From Streptomyces sp. NBC_00390 (GTDB taxonomy: Bacteria > Actinomycetota > Actinomycetes > Streptomycetales > Streptomycetaceae), in assembly GCF_036057275.1 (NCBI RefSeq), contig NZ_CP107945.1, positions 4,836,001 through 4,900,000 on the forward strand: DNA of 64,000 nucleotides, in the 5' to 3' direction. The notes beneath the pieces were generated by a model. The model had not been told where the DNA came from and made no database searches. It was given only the letters and a program-made list of their open reading frames with translations. The position numbers were made by a program, and so were the translations under genes. Of the stretch, positions 1-8,915 are shown one piece after another; position 1 is the stretch's first letter; every line of letters starts with the position of its first letter.

Positions 1-2
1 AT

Positions 3-826
3 GCCGGCCGATGGACCGTCACGATCGACCGCGGCCTGAGCGGACGCGCCGAAGCTCTGTTCCGTGACATCGAACGCCTTGAGACCGATGCCCGCACCCG
101 CGCTGTGCCCGGACGGCGGGGCGCGTACGGGATCGACGCCGATCGCAGCCTTCCCGTGGCCGAGGGCGTACCGCGCACCGTGACCCGGTACCGCTACGGG
201 GGCGAGGTGGCCATCGCCAACGTCGAGGAAGCGCCGAGCGGCGCCGCACCAGGCGGCACTCCGCCCGCCGGCATCCGCACGTCGACCATGTCCCGCACCA
301 CGCACGAGGCCTCCATTCCGGACCCGTACATTGACGCCCCCGGCGATGGAATCGGGCGTGAAAGCGGCAACTGCTCCGAATACCGGTTTTCACGGCGACG
401 ACCTGGGGATGGTGTAGGAGACGGGAAATTGCCGGGCCGAGTCCGCGACACATCGCGACCAGCCGAATCCCTGCACGTTCACACCGAAGGGTATCAGTCC
501 GACCACACGCCACAAGAAGATCAGTGGCAGTTCCTATGTACGACTCCGACGCACCACAACTGGAGCGGATTTCTCCGTCCGGTCGCTGCGGAATGACGGG
601 AGCCACGCCCGCGCGGTGATCGACCGCAACGTTGTCAGCCCGTACAGCAATCCGGTTTCCGATATCGACCACGCCAATCAGCGCGACATCTACCAGAACG
701 GTTCGCACTGGATCCACCGCGACCACGACAAGATTCCCGACAAGCAGCTTCCATCCCTACGGCCAGTATCCCGGCGGGACGTACGTGCTCGACCTGATCT
801 TCGGAAATCACCCGGTGGCGCCATAA
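3..826 (+). pseudogene. Degraded gene of unknown family, cut by the left window edge
   Basis: One reading frame is open from the window start and looks coding to about position 370 (segments RYRYGGEVAIANVEEA and WTVTIDRGLSGRAEALF). A second frame then looks coding from about 345 to 745, interrupted by a TAG at 415, with CRAES, RNDGSHARAVIDRNVVSPYS and HWIHRDHDKIPD. A third frame carries HPYGQYPGGTYVLDLIFGNH to a stop at 826. The simplest reading is one gene broken by a nonsense change and two frameshifts; two adjacent broken genes would also fit. I do not recognise the family. Confidence 0.35.
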
Positions 827-1075
827 GTGCCCTGCCCCGGTTGTGTGCCGAGCCTGATCGGCGGTGCCACACACCCGGGCTGCTTACTCATGTCGGAGAA
901 CTCCTTGGTCGAAGCGCCGACTTCCGTTCGCATAATAAGCTGGACTCTCGGTGTCGTTTTCCTTCTCCCTTTCTCCTTGTCTTCCTGTGTTTTGGCGGCC
1001 GGGTGCCGTCCTGACGGTCCAGCTCCGGGGCGTCGGCGGGTGTCGGAGAGTGGGGCGCCCGGCATCTGCTCACCG

Positions 1076-1531
1076 TCACCCGCCAGGCTGCACGACACTT
1101 GAGCAGGACACATCGGTGAACTGGCCCTTGGCGGTCTGCCTGTCGACGATCCGGCCGTCGATGCGAATGGAGCAGGATACCGACCCTGCCTTCCCGCCCG
1201 TCGCCATCACCTGCGCCACAGCCGCCCCGGGTCCGGCCGTGATGGCGATCTGCTTCTTCCACGGGAGCTTGGCGTTGTCCACGCTCTTGTCGTTGTTGAC
1301 GCCGTCCGCCCGGTAGGTGATCAGCGCTGACGTCGAGCCGGGGCTCGTGACCTGGTAGGTGACCGTGTGCCGCGCGGGCTGGAGAGCCTGCCGCGCGCGC
1401 TCCTCAGGGCTTGGGTCTTCTGGGCCGCCGACGGCCGCGATGACGGCGGCACCGCCGGCAGTGGCGAGCAGCAGGGCGCCGAGCGACCAGAGGAACCACC
1501 TGGTGCGGTGAGCGTCTCGTGCGGGAGCCAT
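1076..1531 (-). CDS. MmpS-like single-pass membrane protein
   Basis: A 151-residue protein with one N-terminal membrane segment (about residues 12-36) followed by an exported domain. The pattern VTYQVTSPG, SALITYRADG, KLPWKKQIAIT, GSVSCSIRIDG and a final VSCSS is the usual MmpS/Streptomyces MmpS-like core, a small beta-sandwich with one cysteine pair. In mycobacteria MmpS proteins partner with MmpL transporters; no MmpL gene lies nearby, so a partner role is not supported here. I chose the ATG at 1531 because the in-frame extension upstream (to 1843) is arginine-rich and not protein-like. The gene faces away from the copper gene starting at 2200, with a 668-nt shared upstream region. Confidence 0.75.
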   Translation of the reverse strand: MAPARDAHRTRWFLWSLGALLLATAGGAAVIAAVGGPEDPSPEERARQALQPARHTVTYQVTSPGSTSALITYRADGVNNDKSVDNAKLPWKKQIAITAGPGAAVAQVMATGGKAGSVSCSIRIDGRIVDRQTAKGQFTDVSCSSVVQPGG

Positions 1532-2199
1532 AAGAATTCTCACTTTCTGTCCTGCGCTGCCGGTTGGGCGCGGCCGAGTCCGGTGAATCGCAGAGGGCGT
1601 GTTCGACCCTGGTGTGCCGGCGGCCTCTGCGTTCACGCCGTCATGGTGACATTCGGCCGGACCCCTTGACCAGGGTTCACGGAATTGATTGCGGTCAAGG
1701 CTGACGGCTCTGTGTTTGATCCCTTTGGTAACCGGTTCTGTCGGGGCCGGCGTGGCCCTTCCATGCTTCCCGGTGAACGTGATCGGGATGCCACCGGCCT
1801 GGAAGGCAAATACCTGACACTTTCGCGCGACCATTGCGCTCACCCGGACCTGTTGGAGTGCCCTGCTTTCATCATTCGATCACTCTCCGAGGTGTCTGTA
1901 TTTTGGTTTCGCTGATGTTGTAATTACGCCTCAATGTTCGTCTTCACGTACCCCATAGATCTGAGTGAACCTCTATTAATCCTCGATTAACAGTGCCGAG
2001 ATAAGCGGGACATAAGGGCTCGGTAGATGTTTCGCTCCATACGGTGCAGGTGACGTCTCGGTTCCGGCTGAGAGGTGGAGCCGGATGCGATTCACAGGAT
2101 TTCGTCGGGTCGTGCCTTCATGAATTTCTGGCGGCGACTGTGAAGCCTCTGTGGTGACGCCTGCCGATGTACTCATCTCTAATTGAGAGAAGGGTTAAG
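1532..2199. promoter_or_regulatory. Divergent upstream region with an 11-nt direct repeat
   Basis: This 668-nt stretch separates the MmpS-like gene from the copper gene. It is clearly richer in A+T than its surroundings, mainly between 1840 and 2000. Two adjacent 11-nt repeats, CCTCTATTAAT (1970-1980) and CCTCGATTAAC (1981-1991), lie about 210 nt before the start at 2200 and may be a regulator or promoter site. No gene is supported in it. Confidence 0.4.
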
Positions 2200-4959
2200 A
2201 TGCACATTCTCAATGCGCCACGCAGGCGCCCGTCCAGGGGGCGGCTACGCCGGCCCTGGACGACGCGTGCTGTGGCGGGTGCCGTGGCGCTCGCCTTGAG
2301 CGGGTTCGTCTTGGCCATGACCGCTCCCGCGGCTTCCGCGGCGACTCACTCGGTCTCGATCAGGAATCTGCAGTACAACCCGGCCAGCATCAACGTAGCG
2401 GTCGGCGACTCCGTGACCTGGTCGAATGACGACAGCGTCATCCACAGCGTGACCGGGGGACCGCTGAACTCACCCGACCTCGATCCGGGGGAGAACTACT
2501 CCTTCACCTTCACGTCGGCCGGGACCTTCGACTACCGCTGCAAGTTCCACCCGGACATGACCGGCACTGTGGTCGTCGGCGGGTCGTCGTCGCCCTCGCC
2601 GACCCCGACCAGCAGCTCCAGCCCGACGCCGACGTCGGCTCCCACGGGCACCAGCTCCCCGGCGCCCTCGGGCGGTACGGGCGGCGGTGACGGTGAGGGC
2701 GGTGGCCCGGTCGGCGTCGGGCCCCTGCCCGTCTCCTTCCACCTCACCGACAACCAGAACGCGTGGTTCGACACGAACACCAACCTGTTCGGCGGTCGTG
2801 CCCTTGCGGTGGCCGAGATGCCGCGCGTACCGCTCAGCAGCACCACGTCCAGCCTTCCGGGGCTGAACCTTGACGGCCTCCCCCTGATAGGTGAGGCGAC
2901 CGGCGACGGCGGCCTGCTCGGTGACGACGCCCTCGGTGCGCTCAACGGCGACCTTTCCGGCCTCGACGAGTTCGACTACGACGGCTCGGACGCACCGCTG
3001 ATCGGCGACCTCGGGGTCGACCCGCTGAAGCTGCTGGGTCTGGACTCGACCAAGGACGCCATCGGCAAGGTCCTGCCCGATGGCGACCCCCGCGCCGAGA
3101 AGGCGGCCATGCTGCTCGACCAGCTGTCCGACGAGATGAAGGACAAGCCGGCGAACGCGCCGACCACGCTGGACGACCTGCCGGTCGGCGTCGAGCTGCT
3201 CCCGCTTCTGGAGGACATCCAGAAGTACGCCGAGACCAACGACGTCGAGCTCCCGGTCACGGCGAACTTCGACATCTCGGCTCCCGCCGCTGCCTCGGCG
3301 CACACCGTCACCGGCCTCATCTGGCCGGACGGAGCGAAGGGCTTCCCCTTCGACCAGGGCGGCGCCTTCGTCGGCAAGACCAGCGTCCAGCTGACCGAGC
3401 CGGGCCTGTACGCCTTCGCATGCAAGGTGCACCCGTTCATGCTCGGTGCGACCGTCGTCGACGACCCGCTCACCCCGGGCCTGGACTTCGGCAAGAAGCT
3501 CCGCGTCAACAGCCGTTCGTTGAACGTGCCGTCCAACGCCGACATCATCGCCGAGCTGGTGCAGAAGTTCTTCAACATCACGGTTCCGGCCAACTGGCAG
3601 CGGTACAGCGACACCGAGGCCACGCAGTGGGACCCGTCCTACCCGCCGGCGCCGATCCTGATGAGCACCAGCGACGGCAAGCAGGAGCTCGTCCCCAGCC
3701 TGGACGCGTACCTGAAGAACAAGTTCAACACGCCGAAGACCCTCCCCGCCGCGAACCAGAAGCCCAGCGTTCCGGGCGTCGGTGAGGTCTGGGTGGACAC
3801 CCAGTTCGAGAAGTTCGAGGGCAAGTCCAAGCCGGGTGCGGCCACCAAGATCGACGCCTCCGACTGGACCGTCGAGCGCAAGGTCGCGCTGCCCCAGATC
3901 AACATGAACAACCCGCACAACATGTGGACGGACCGCGACGAAAAGTACATCTACCAAACCGAGTGGTTCAACGACAAGCTGGACGTCTTCGACCGCAAGA
4001 CCGGTGAGTTCGTCCGGCAGATCAAGGTCGGCCCCGACCCGTCCCACGTCATGACCAGGACGGACACTGATCAGCTGCATGTCGCCCTCAACGGCGGTGG
4101 CGCGGTCATGGAGCTGGCGCCGGGCGGCACCGGTGTCGACCGGCGTATTCCCGTCCAGGGCACGGGTGAGAAGATCGCCCACCCGCACGCCCACTGGATG
4201 AGCGGCGACGCCAAGCACATGGTCACGCCGAACGTGAACACCTACGACTCGACCGTCGTGGACATTCCGACCGGCGGCATCCGCAAGGAGAAGACCGGCG
4301 AGCTGCCGATCGCGACCGGCATGACGCCGGACGGCGCCAAGGCGTACGAGGCCAACTTCCTTGGTGGTTCCGTCTCGTGTATTTCCCTCAAGGAGGACGC
4401 GTGCGTCGACGGCGGCACGAAGACCCACTACAAGGAGATCGACCTGTGGGGCGACTACGACCCGGTCAAGGGTGCCACGGGTGACTTCGGTGGTCTGCCG
4501 ATCCAGCTGCCGGTCGCCCCGGACGGCAGTGCCCTCCTGGTGGCGAACACCCTGACGTCGAACATCACGGTGATCGACCCCAAGACGGACAAGATCGTGA
4601 AGTACCTCCCTTGTGACGCCGGGTGCCACGGCATCAACTTCGGCGCCAAGAAGGGCGGAGGCTACTACGGCTACGTCTCGAGCAAGTTCTCGAACGCCAT
4701 GTCCGTCGTCGACGTCGACCCGAACAACGACGGCAACATCTCGGACGCCAAGGTCGTCGGCCGGATGCTCCTGACCGGTGACGACAACACCAAGATGGAC
4801 GACAAGATCACCGGCTATGCCGGCATGGGCGGTCAGGGTGTTCTCGCGGTCCCGCTGGTCTACAACGGCTGGGCTCAGCGCGTGCCCAGCAACGCGGTCA
4901 ACGACCAGCTGACCTGCCGTCAGCGCAACCCGATCGACTACGAGAGCAAGTGCTCGTAG
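2200..4959 (+). CDS. Exported protein with two cupredoxin sites and a C-terminal beta-propeller
   Basis: A 919-residue secreted protein. A signal peptide ends near ASA (residue 47). The first plastocyanin-like domain (about 48-128) keeps the type 1 copper ligands His82, Cys114, His117 and Met120 in RCKFHPDM. A Ser/Thr/Pro/Gly linker follows (about 128-178). A second cupredoxin-like module near residues 355-420 again has His368, Cys408, His411 and Met414 in CKVHPFM. The C-terminal 350 residues repeat strand patterns typical of YVTN/lactonase-type propellers (for example DKLDVFDRKTGEFV and NITVIDPKTDKIV). I use the ATG at 2200, with GAGAGAAGGG just upstream, rather than an ATG 33 nt earlier. 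It heads a copper gene cluster and is followed by a strong terminator. Electron transfer to the neighbouring multicopper oxidase is an inference. Confidence 0.8.
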   Translation: MHILNAPRRRPSRGRLRRPWTTRAVAGAVALALSGFVLAMTAPAASAATHSVSIRNLQYNPASINVAVGDSVTWSNDDSVIHSVTGGPLNSPDLDPGENYSFTFTSAGTFDYRCKFHPDMTGTVVVGGSSSPSPTPTSSSSPTPTSAPTGTSSPAPSGGTGGGDGEGGGPVGVGPLPVSFHLTDNQNAWFDTNTNLFGGRALAVAEMPRVPLSSTTSSLPGLNLDGLPLIGEATGDGGLLGDDALGALNGDLSGLDEFDYDGSDAPLIGDLGVDPLKLLGLDSTKDAIGKVLPDGDPRAEKAAMLLDQLSDEMKDKPANAPTTLDDLPVGVELLPLLEDIQKYAETNDVELPVTANFDISAPAAASAHTVTGLIWPDGAKGFPFDQGGAFVGKTSVQLTEPGLYAFACKVHPFMLGATVVDDPLTPGLDFGKKLRVNSRSLNVPSNADIIAELVQKFFNITVPANWQRYSDTEATQWDPSYPPAPILMSTSDGKQELVPSLDAYLKNKFNTPKTLPAANQKPSVPGVGEVWVDTQFEKFEGKSKPGAATKIDASDWTVERKVALPQINMNNPHNMWTDRDEKYIYQTEWFNDKLDVFDRKTGEFVRQIKVGPDPSHVMTRTDTDQLHVALNGGGAVMELAPGGTGVDRRIPVQGTGEKIAHPHAHWMSGDAKHMVTPNVNTYDSTVVDIPTGGIRKEKTGELPIATGMTPDGAKAYEANFLGGSVSCISLKEDACVDGGTKTHYKEIDLWGDYDPVKGATGDFGGLPIQLPVAPDGSALLVANTLTSNITVIDPKTDKIVKYLPCDAGCHGINFGAKKGGGYYGYVSSKFSNAMSVVDVDPNNDGNISDAKVVGRMLLTGDDNTKMDDKITGYAGMGGQGVLAVPLVYNGWAQRVPSNAVNDQLTCRQRNPIDYESKCS

Positions 4960-4972
4960 CGATCCACCACGG

Positions 4973-5003
4973 CCGGGGGGGCCGCCCGCGGGCGGCCCCC
5001 CGG
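4973..5003 (+). terminator. GC-rich hairpin after the dual-cupredoxin gene
   Basis: A near-perfect inverted repeat of about 14 bp per arm (CCGGGGGGGCCGCC and its complement) starts 14 nt after the stop at 4959. There is only a weak T-run, as usual for Streptomyces. It suggests the multicopper oxidase gene at 5048 is at least partly separately transcribed. Confidence 0.75.
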
Positions 5004-5047
5004 TTCTCCTCACAGCCCTCATGAGCGCATGAGAAGGACACACTTCC

Positions 5048-6088
5048 ATGGAATCTCCCGACCCCGCGTACCCTCCACCGGCCGGACCCCGCCGCACGTT
5101 CCGCCTCTCCCACGTCCTGGCGTCGAGCGCCGCGTTCTTCGCCGTCATCGGCCTGACCTCCTTCGCCCCCGTCCTCATGAAGCAGTTGGCTCCCGAGGCT
5201 CCGCACCGGCCGAACCCGTCCGCGGTCGGGGCGCCCGGCGAGGCCAAGGACCTCGGGGACGGCACCCAACTGGCGCCCTACGAGGTCGTCGACGGGGTCA
5301 AGGTCTTCAAGCTCCACGCGGCGCCCGTCTCCTGGGAGACCGCGCCGGGCAAGGTCCGCGAGGCATACGCCTTCAACGGCATCGTCCCCGGCCCGGTGAT
5401 CCGCGTGAACGAGGGCGACCCGGTCCGCATCGTCGTCGAGAACGATCTGCCCGAGCCGACATCCGTGCACTGGCACGGCATGGACCTGCCCAACAGTCAG
5501 GACGGCGTACCCGGTCTCACGCAGCCCGAGATCGAGCCCGGCGAGAGCTACACCTACGAGTGGAAGGCGATCAGCCCGGGAACCCACTGGTACCACTCGC
5601 ACATGCACGGCGAGCAGGAAGGCAAGGGACTCTACGGATCCCTTGAGGTCGTGCCGAGGACCGGCGACATCCAGGCCGACCGTGACTACCGCATCATGAT
5701 CGGCGACGGCCCGCTGGGCTTCGTGTTCAACGGCAAGAGCTTCCCGGCGACCGAGCGCCTCAGCGCCCGTGTGGGCGAGAAGGTCCGTATCCGTCTGATA
5801 GGCACCGGCCCGGAGATGATCCACCCGATCCACCTGCACAGCGGCCACTTCACGGTGGTGGCGCAGGACGGCCGGCCGCTGCCCGTCCCGCAGGAGATGG
5901 ACACGCTGAACGTCGGCGTGGGACAGACCTACGACATCGTCTGGACACCCACCAGGACGGGCAAGTGGATGATCCACTGCCACATCTTCTCGCACTCGGA
6001 GACCCACGAGGGCATGGCGGGACTCGTCTCCATCTTCCAGGTCGACCCGGCGGTCGTCTCCGTACCGGACCTGCCCCTCATCGACTGA
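5048..6088 (+). CDS. Two-domain multicopper oxidase (laccase-like), membrane anchored
   Basis: A 346-residue protein with one membrane segment near residues 23-43 and two cupredoxin domains. All four copper motifs are visible: HWHG at 141, HWYHSHMHG at 180, HPIHLHSGHF at 259 and HCHIFSHSETHEGM at 310, which supply the type 1, 2 and 3 copper ligands. The length and two-domain layout match the small-laccase/two-domain oxidase class, which works as trimers outside the membrane and reduces oxygen to water while oxidising phenols or metal ions. The real substrate cannot be read from sequence. AAGGA upstream supports the ATG at 5048. It sits between a cupredoxin-rich protein and copper uptake genes, so copper loading or copper(I) oxidation are reasonable roles. 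Confidence 0.88.
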   Translation: MESPDPAYPPPAGPRRTFRLSHVLASSAAFFAVIGLTSFAPVLMKQLAPEAPHRPNPSAVGAPGEAKDLGDGTQLAPYEVVDGVKVFKLHAAPVSWETAPGKVREAYAFNGIVPGPVIRVNEGDPVRIVVENDLPEPTSVHWHGMDLPNSQDGVPGLTQPEIEPGESYTYEWKAISPGTHWYHSHMHGEQEGKGLYGSLEVVPRTGDIQADRDYRIMIGDGPLGFVFNGKSFPATERLSARVGEKVRIRLIGTGPEMIHPIHLHSGHFTVVAQDGRPLPVPQEMDTLNVGVGQTYDIVWTPTRTGKWMIHCHIFSHSETHEGMAGLVSIFQVDPAVVSVPDLPLID

Positions 6089-6152
6089 GCACGGTCCGCC
6101 GTCCTCCCCCCTCCGCGCGTCCCCGTCCCCCTGCTGAAAGGAACCGATTCCC

Positions 6153-6911
6153 ATGATTTCCCGCGCTCCCGGGCATCCGTCCGGCCGCCGCCTGTCGGCC
6201 GCGGCCGTCGCCGGAGCCGCCGCCGTCGTTCTCCTCGCCGCGCCCGGTGCCTTCGCCCACGTCTCCGTCAACCCGGGGACGGCCGAGCCCGGCGGTTTCA
6301 CCAAGGCCGCCTTCCGGGTGCCGAACGAGCGGGATGGCGACTCCACCGTGCGTGTGGAGATAGCCTTCCCGGCCGAGCACCCCCTGGGGCATGTGTCGGT
6401 CCAGCCCGTTCCCGGCTGGAAGGCGACGGTGAAGAAGGAGCGGCTGAAGCAGCCGATCGTGGACGGTGACCACGAGATCACCGAGGCGGTCACGTCCGTC
6501 CTGTGGGAGGGCGGCACCATCCGGCCAGGGGAGTTCCAGGAGTTCCCCCTGTCCCTGGGGCCGCTTCCCGAGGACGCCCCCGAGCTGGTCTTCAAGGCGG
6601 TGCAGACCTACTCGGACGGCGAGGTGGTGCGCTGGATCGACGTCCCGGAGAAGGGCGCGGCCGAGCCCGAGCACCCCGCACCGGTGCTCGCACTGAAGAG
6701 CACCGCACCGGTCGCGGCGGCGGCACCGGTCGCGGCCAGGAACCCGGACGAGCCGGACCGGGCGCCCGCCACCGACACGGTGTCGCGGCTGCTCGGCGGC
6801 AGCGGGCTGGCCGTCGGCCTCGCCGCCCTCGGCTGGGTGGCGGCCGGGCGGCGGCGGACCACCGCGAGGCCGTCCGCCCAGGCGGAGAGGCAGGAAGAGA
6901 TCGCGGCCTGA
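6153..6911 (+). CDS. ycnI: YcnI-like (DUF1775) copper-binding exported protein
   Basis: A 252-residue protein with a signal peptide ending at AFA, so the mature chain begins with His36 (HVSVNPG). The DUF1775 domain spans about residues 36-165. Characterised YcnI proteins bind copper(II) with that N-terminal histidine and act as extracytoplasmic copper chaperones; this is family knowledge. After a low-complexity spacer rich in Ala, Pro and Val, a C-terminal membrane segment (about 211-235) ends in basic residues, anchoring the domain outside. AAAGGA precedes the ATG. The CopC-CopD fusion begins 75 nt downstream in the same direction, the usual ycnI-ycnJ arrangement. Confidence 0.88.
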   Translation: MISRAPGHPSGRRLSAAAVAGAAAVVLLAAPGAFAHVSVNPGTAEPGGFTKAAFRVPNERDGDSTVRVEIAFPAEHPLGHVSVQPVPGWKATVKKERLKQPIVDGDHEITEAVTSVLWEGGTIRPGEFQEFPLSLGPLPEDAPELVFKAVQTYSDGEVVRWIDVPEKGAAEPEHPAPVLALKSTAPVAAAAPVAARNPDEPDRAPATDTVSRLLGGSGLAVGLAALGWVAAGRRRTTARPSAQAERQEEIAA

Positions 6912-6986
6912 GAGAGCCGGGGGCGCCGGCGGCCCCGTCCCCCCAGGCCGTCGGCGTCCCCACCGCCTCCGACGAGAGAGATCACG

Positions 6987-8870
6987 ATGCACCGAGCAAC
7001 GCTCCACACGTCCGTGTACGCATGCGTCGCACTCCTGCTGGCAGCGCTGGCTGTGGTCGTCGGCTCCACCCCGGCCCGAGCCCACGCCTCCGTGGCGTCG
7101 ACGGCACCGGTCGACCGGCAGGTGCTCGGCACCCCGCCGACACGGGTGTCACTGACGTTCACCGAACCCGTGAGCCTCGGCCTGACCCGAGTCGGCGTGA
7201 TCGCGCCGGACGGCGACACCGTCGCGACGGGCCGGCCGGAGCATCCCGGGGGCAGGGCCGAGAAGGTCGCCGTCAGGCTGCGGACCCTGTCGGCCAAGGG
7301 CACCTACACCATCGTCTGGCACACGGTTTCGGCCGACTCCCATCCCGTGCAGGGCACGTTCTCCTTCAGCGTCGGCCGGCCGACGGCCGGGAGCTCGCCC
7401 GCGTCCGCCGGCCCGTCCGCAGGCGCGGAACACGGCGCGGTGACCGCGGCCGTCGCCCTGCACGGCGCGGCGCGGTGGGTCTCCTTCGTGGGCTTCGCAG
7501 TTCTCGTGGGGACCGCCTTCTTCGTCGTGGCCTGCTGGCCCGCCGGATTCCGGCGGCGCCCCGTCCACAGGCTTCTGTGGACCGGCTGGTCCGCCCTCAT
7601 GACGGCGACGGTGCTCTCCCTGCTCGTCTACGGGCCGTACGCGGCGGGCACCTCCCTGTTCTCCGCCCTGGACGGGCGCCTCATCGCCGCGACGCTGGGC
7701 AGCCGCATGGGCCTGATGCTCGTGCTGCGTGCCGTGCTGCTCGCTCTCGTCGCGGCCGGACTGGTCCTCGCCCGCCGGCGAGTGATCGCCAGCGGTCCGG
7801 TCCCGGGCGACCGGGCGGAGTACGCATCCGGGGCGGGGCCCTCCGTCGGCCCCGGGTGGCTGCGCCGGATGCGCAACACCGTCGCCGTGCTCGGCGTCGG
7901 CTGCGCGCTCGCCCTGACATGGAGCCTCGCGGGCCACAGCGCAGCGGGCCCACTGGCCGCGCTCGCCGTGCCGGCCGACACGGTCCATCTCGTCGCCATG
8001 GCGGTCTGGACGGGCGGGCTCGTCGCCCTGGGCACTGTGCTGCTGCGGTCGCGGGACGCCCCCGACGCCCCGTTTCTGGAGCCCGCCGTCACCCGGTTCT
8101 CGCGCGTCGCGGGGATATGCGTCGTCCTGCTCCTGGCCACCGGTCTCTTCCAGGCATGGCGGCAGCTGGGCGGTGTGTCGGCACTGCCGGGCACGCTGTA
8201 CGGACGCGTCCTGCTCGCCAAGTTGTGCCTGGTCGCCGTGCTCGTCGCGCTGGGCGCCGGGGCCCGTGCATGGGTGCGGCGCCACTACGGCCCGGCGCCG
8301 TTGGTGGTCCAGGGCCGGCGCAGGCCGACTCGGCTGGGGCCGGACGGCGGCCAGGTCCGGCGCTTCGGGAGGCTGGTGACGGCGGAGACACTGATCGCCG
8401 CCGTCCTGCTCGCGGTCTCGACCGTCCTGGCGAACACCGATCCGGCGACCGCGGACGGCGGGACGTCGGCCGACCAGCAGGGCCGGCGGCCCGCGGCGGG
8501 AGCGGCGCCCGCCGGGCCCCGGACCGCCGTGCCGTTCAGCCGGGCGGCAGCCTTCGACAGCGGAGGGCGGAGCGGAAAAGGTGTCGTCGCCGTGGTGGTC
8601 AGCCCCGCGGCGAGAGGGGTGAACGAAGTCCACCTCGCGGTTCTCGACACCCGGGGACAGCCACGGGACGTGCCCGAGGTACGGGCGGAGTTCAGCCTGC
8701 GCAAGCCCTCGGTGGGGCCGATCCGCGTTCCCCTGACGTACGCGGGCCCCGGCCACCACATCTCGAGCGCCTTCTCGCTGCCCCTGCGCGGGCGGTGGCA
8801 ACTGGCCCTGACCGTACGCACGTCCGACATCGACCAGGACGTCGTACGCATTCCGGTTGATGTCCGCTGA
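6987..8870 (+). CDS. ycnJ: CopC-CopD fusion, copper uptake membrane protein (YcnJ type)
   Basis: A 627-residue protein. A signal peptide ends before AHASVASTAP, placing His33 at the mature N-terminus of a CopC domain (about 33-130) that also keeps SHPVQGTFSFSV. The middle (about 145-475) contains eight or nine membrane segments of the CopD family, including the run AVWTGGLVALG. An extracytoplasmic C-terminal region (about 490-627) ends in beta-rich sequence such as HLAVLDTRGQPR. In the family, CopC binds copper outside and hands it to CopD for import. It follows ycnI and overlaps the start region of an HTH gene. Copper import for the oxidase upstream is the likely job. Confidence 0.88.
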   Translation: MHRATLHTSVYACVALLLAALAVVVGSTPARAHASVASTAPVDRQVLGTPPTRVSLTFTEPVSLGLTRVGVIAPDGDTVATGRPEHPGGRAEKVAVRLRTLSAKGTYTIVWHTVSADSHPVQGTFSFSVGRPTAGSSPASAGPSAGAEHGAVTAAVALHGAARWVSFVGFAVLVGTAFFVVACWPAGFRRRPVHRLLWTGWSALMTATVLSLLVYGPYAAGTSLFSALDGRLIAATLGSRMGLMLVLRAVLLALVAAGLVLARRRVIASGPVPGDRAEYASGAGPSVGPGWLRRMRNTVAVLGVGCALALTWSLAGHSAAGPLAALAVPADTVHLVAMAVWTGGLVALGTVLLRSRDAPDAPFLEPAVTRFSRVAGICVVLLLATGLFQAWRQLGGVSALPGTLYGRVLLAKLCLVAVLVALGAGARAWVRRHYGPAPLVVQGRRRPTRLGPDGGQVRRFGRLVTAETLIAAVLLAVSTVLANTDPATADGGTSADQQGRRPAAGAAPAGPRTAVPFSRAAAFDSGGRSGKGVVAVVVSPAARGVNEVHLAVLDTRGQPRDVPEVRAEFSLRKPSVGPIRVPLTYAGPGHHISSAFSLPLRGRWQLALTVRTSDIDQDVVRIPVDVR

Positions 8871-8915
8871 AGGGTCGCCGCGGCGGTGGCCCGGACGAAG
8901 GAGGATCGCGACATC

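Noticed and set aside
2470..5265. A 931-codon open frame on the minus strand opposite the dual-cupredoxin gene
   Set aside because: It is the antisense of a gene with clear domains and copper ligands; its composition (Val, Asp, Arg, Gly runs) is the usual shadow in GC-rich DNA.
6503..8860. A 785-codon plus-strand open frame across ycnI and the CopC-CopD gene
   Set aside because: It overlaps two recognisable genes in another frame and is rich in Arg, Gly and Ala without any domain.
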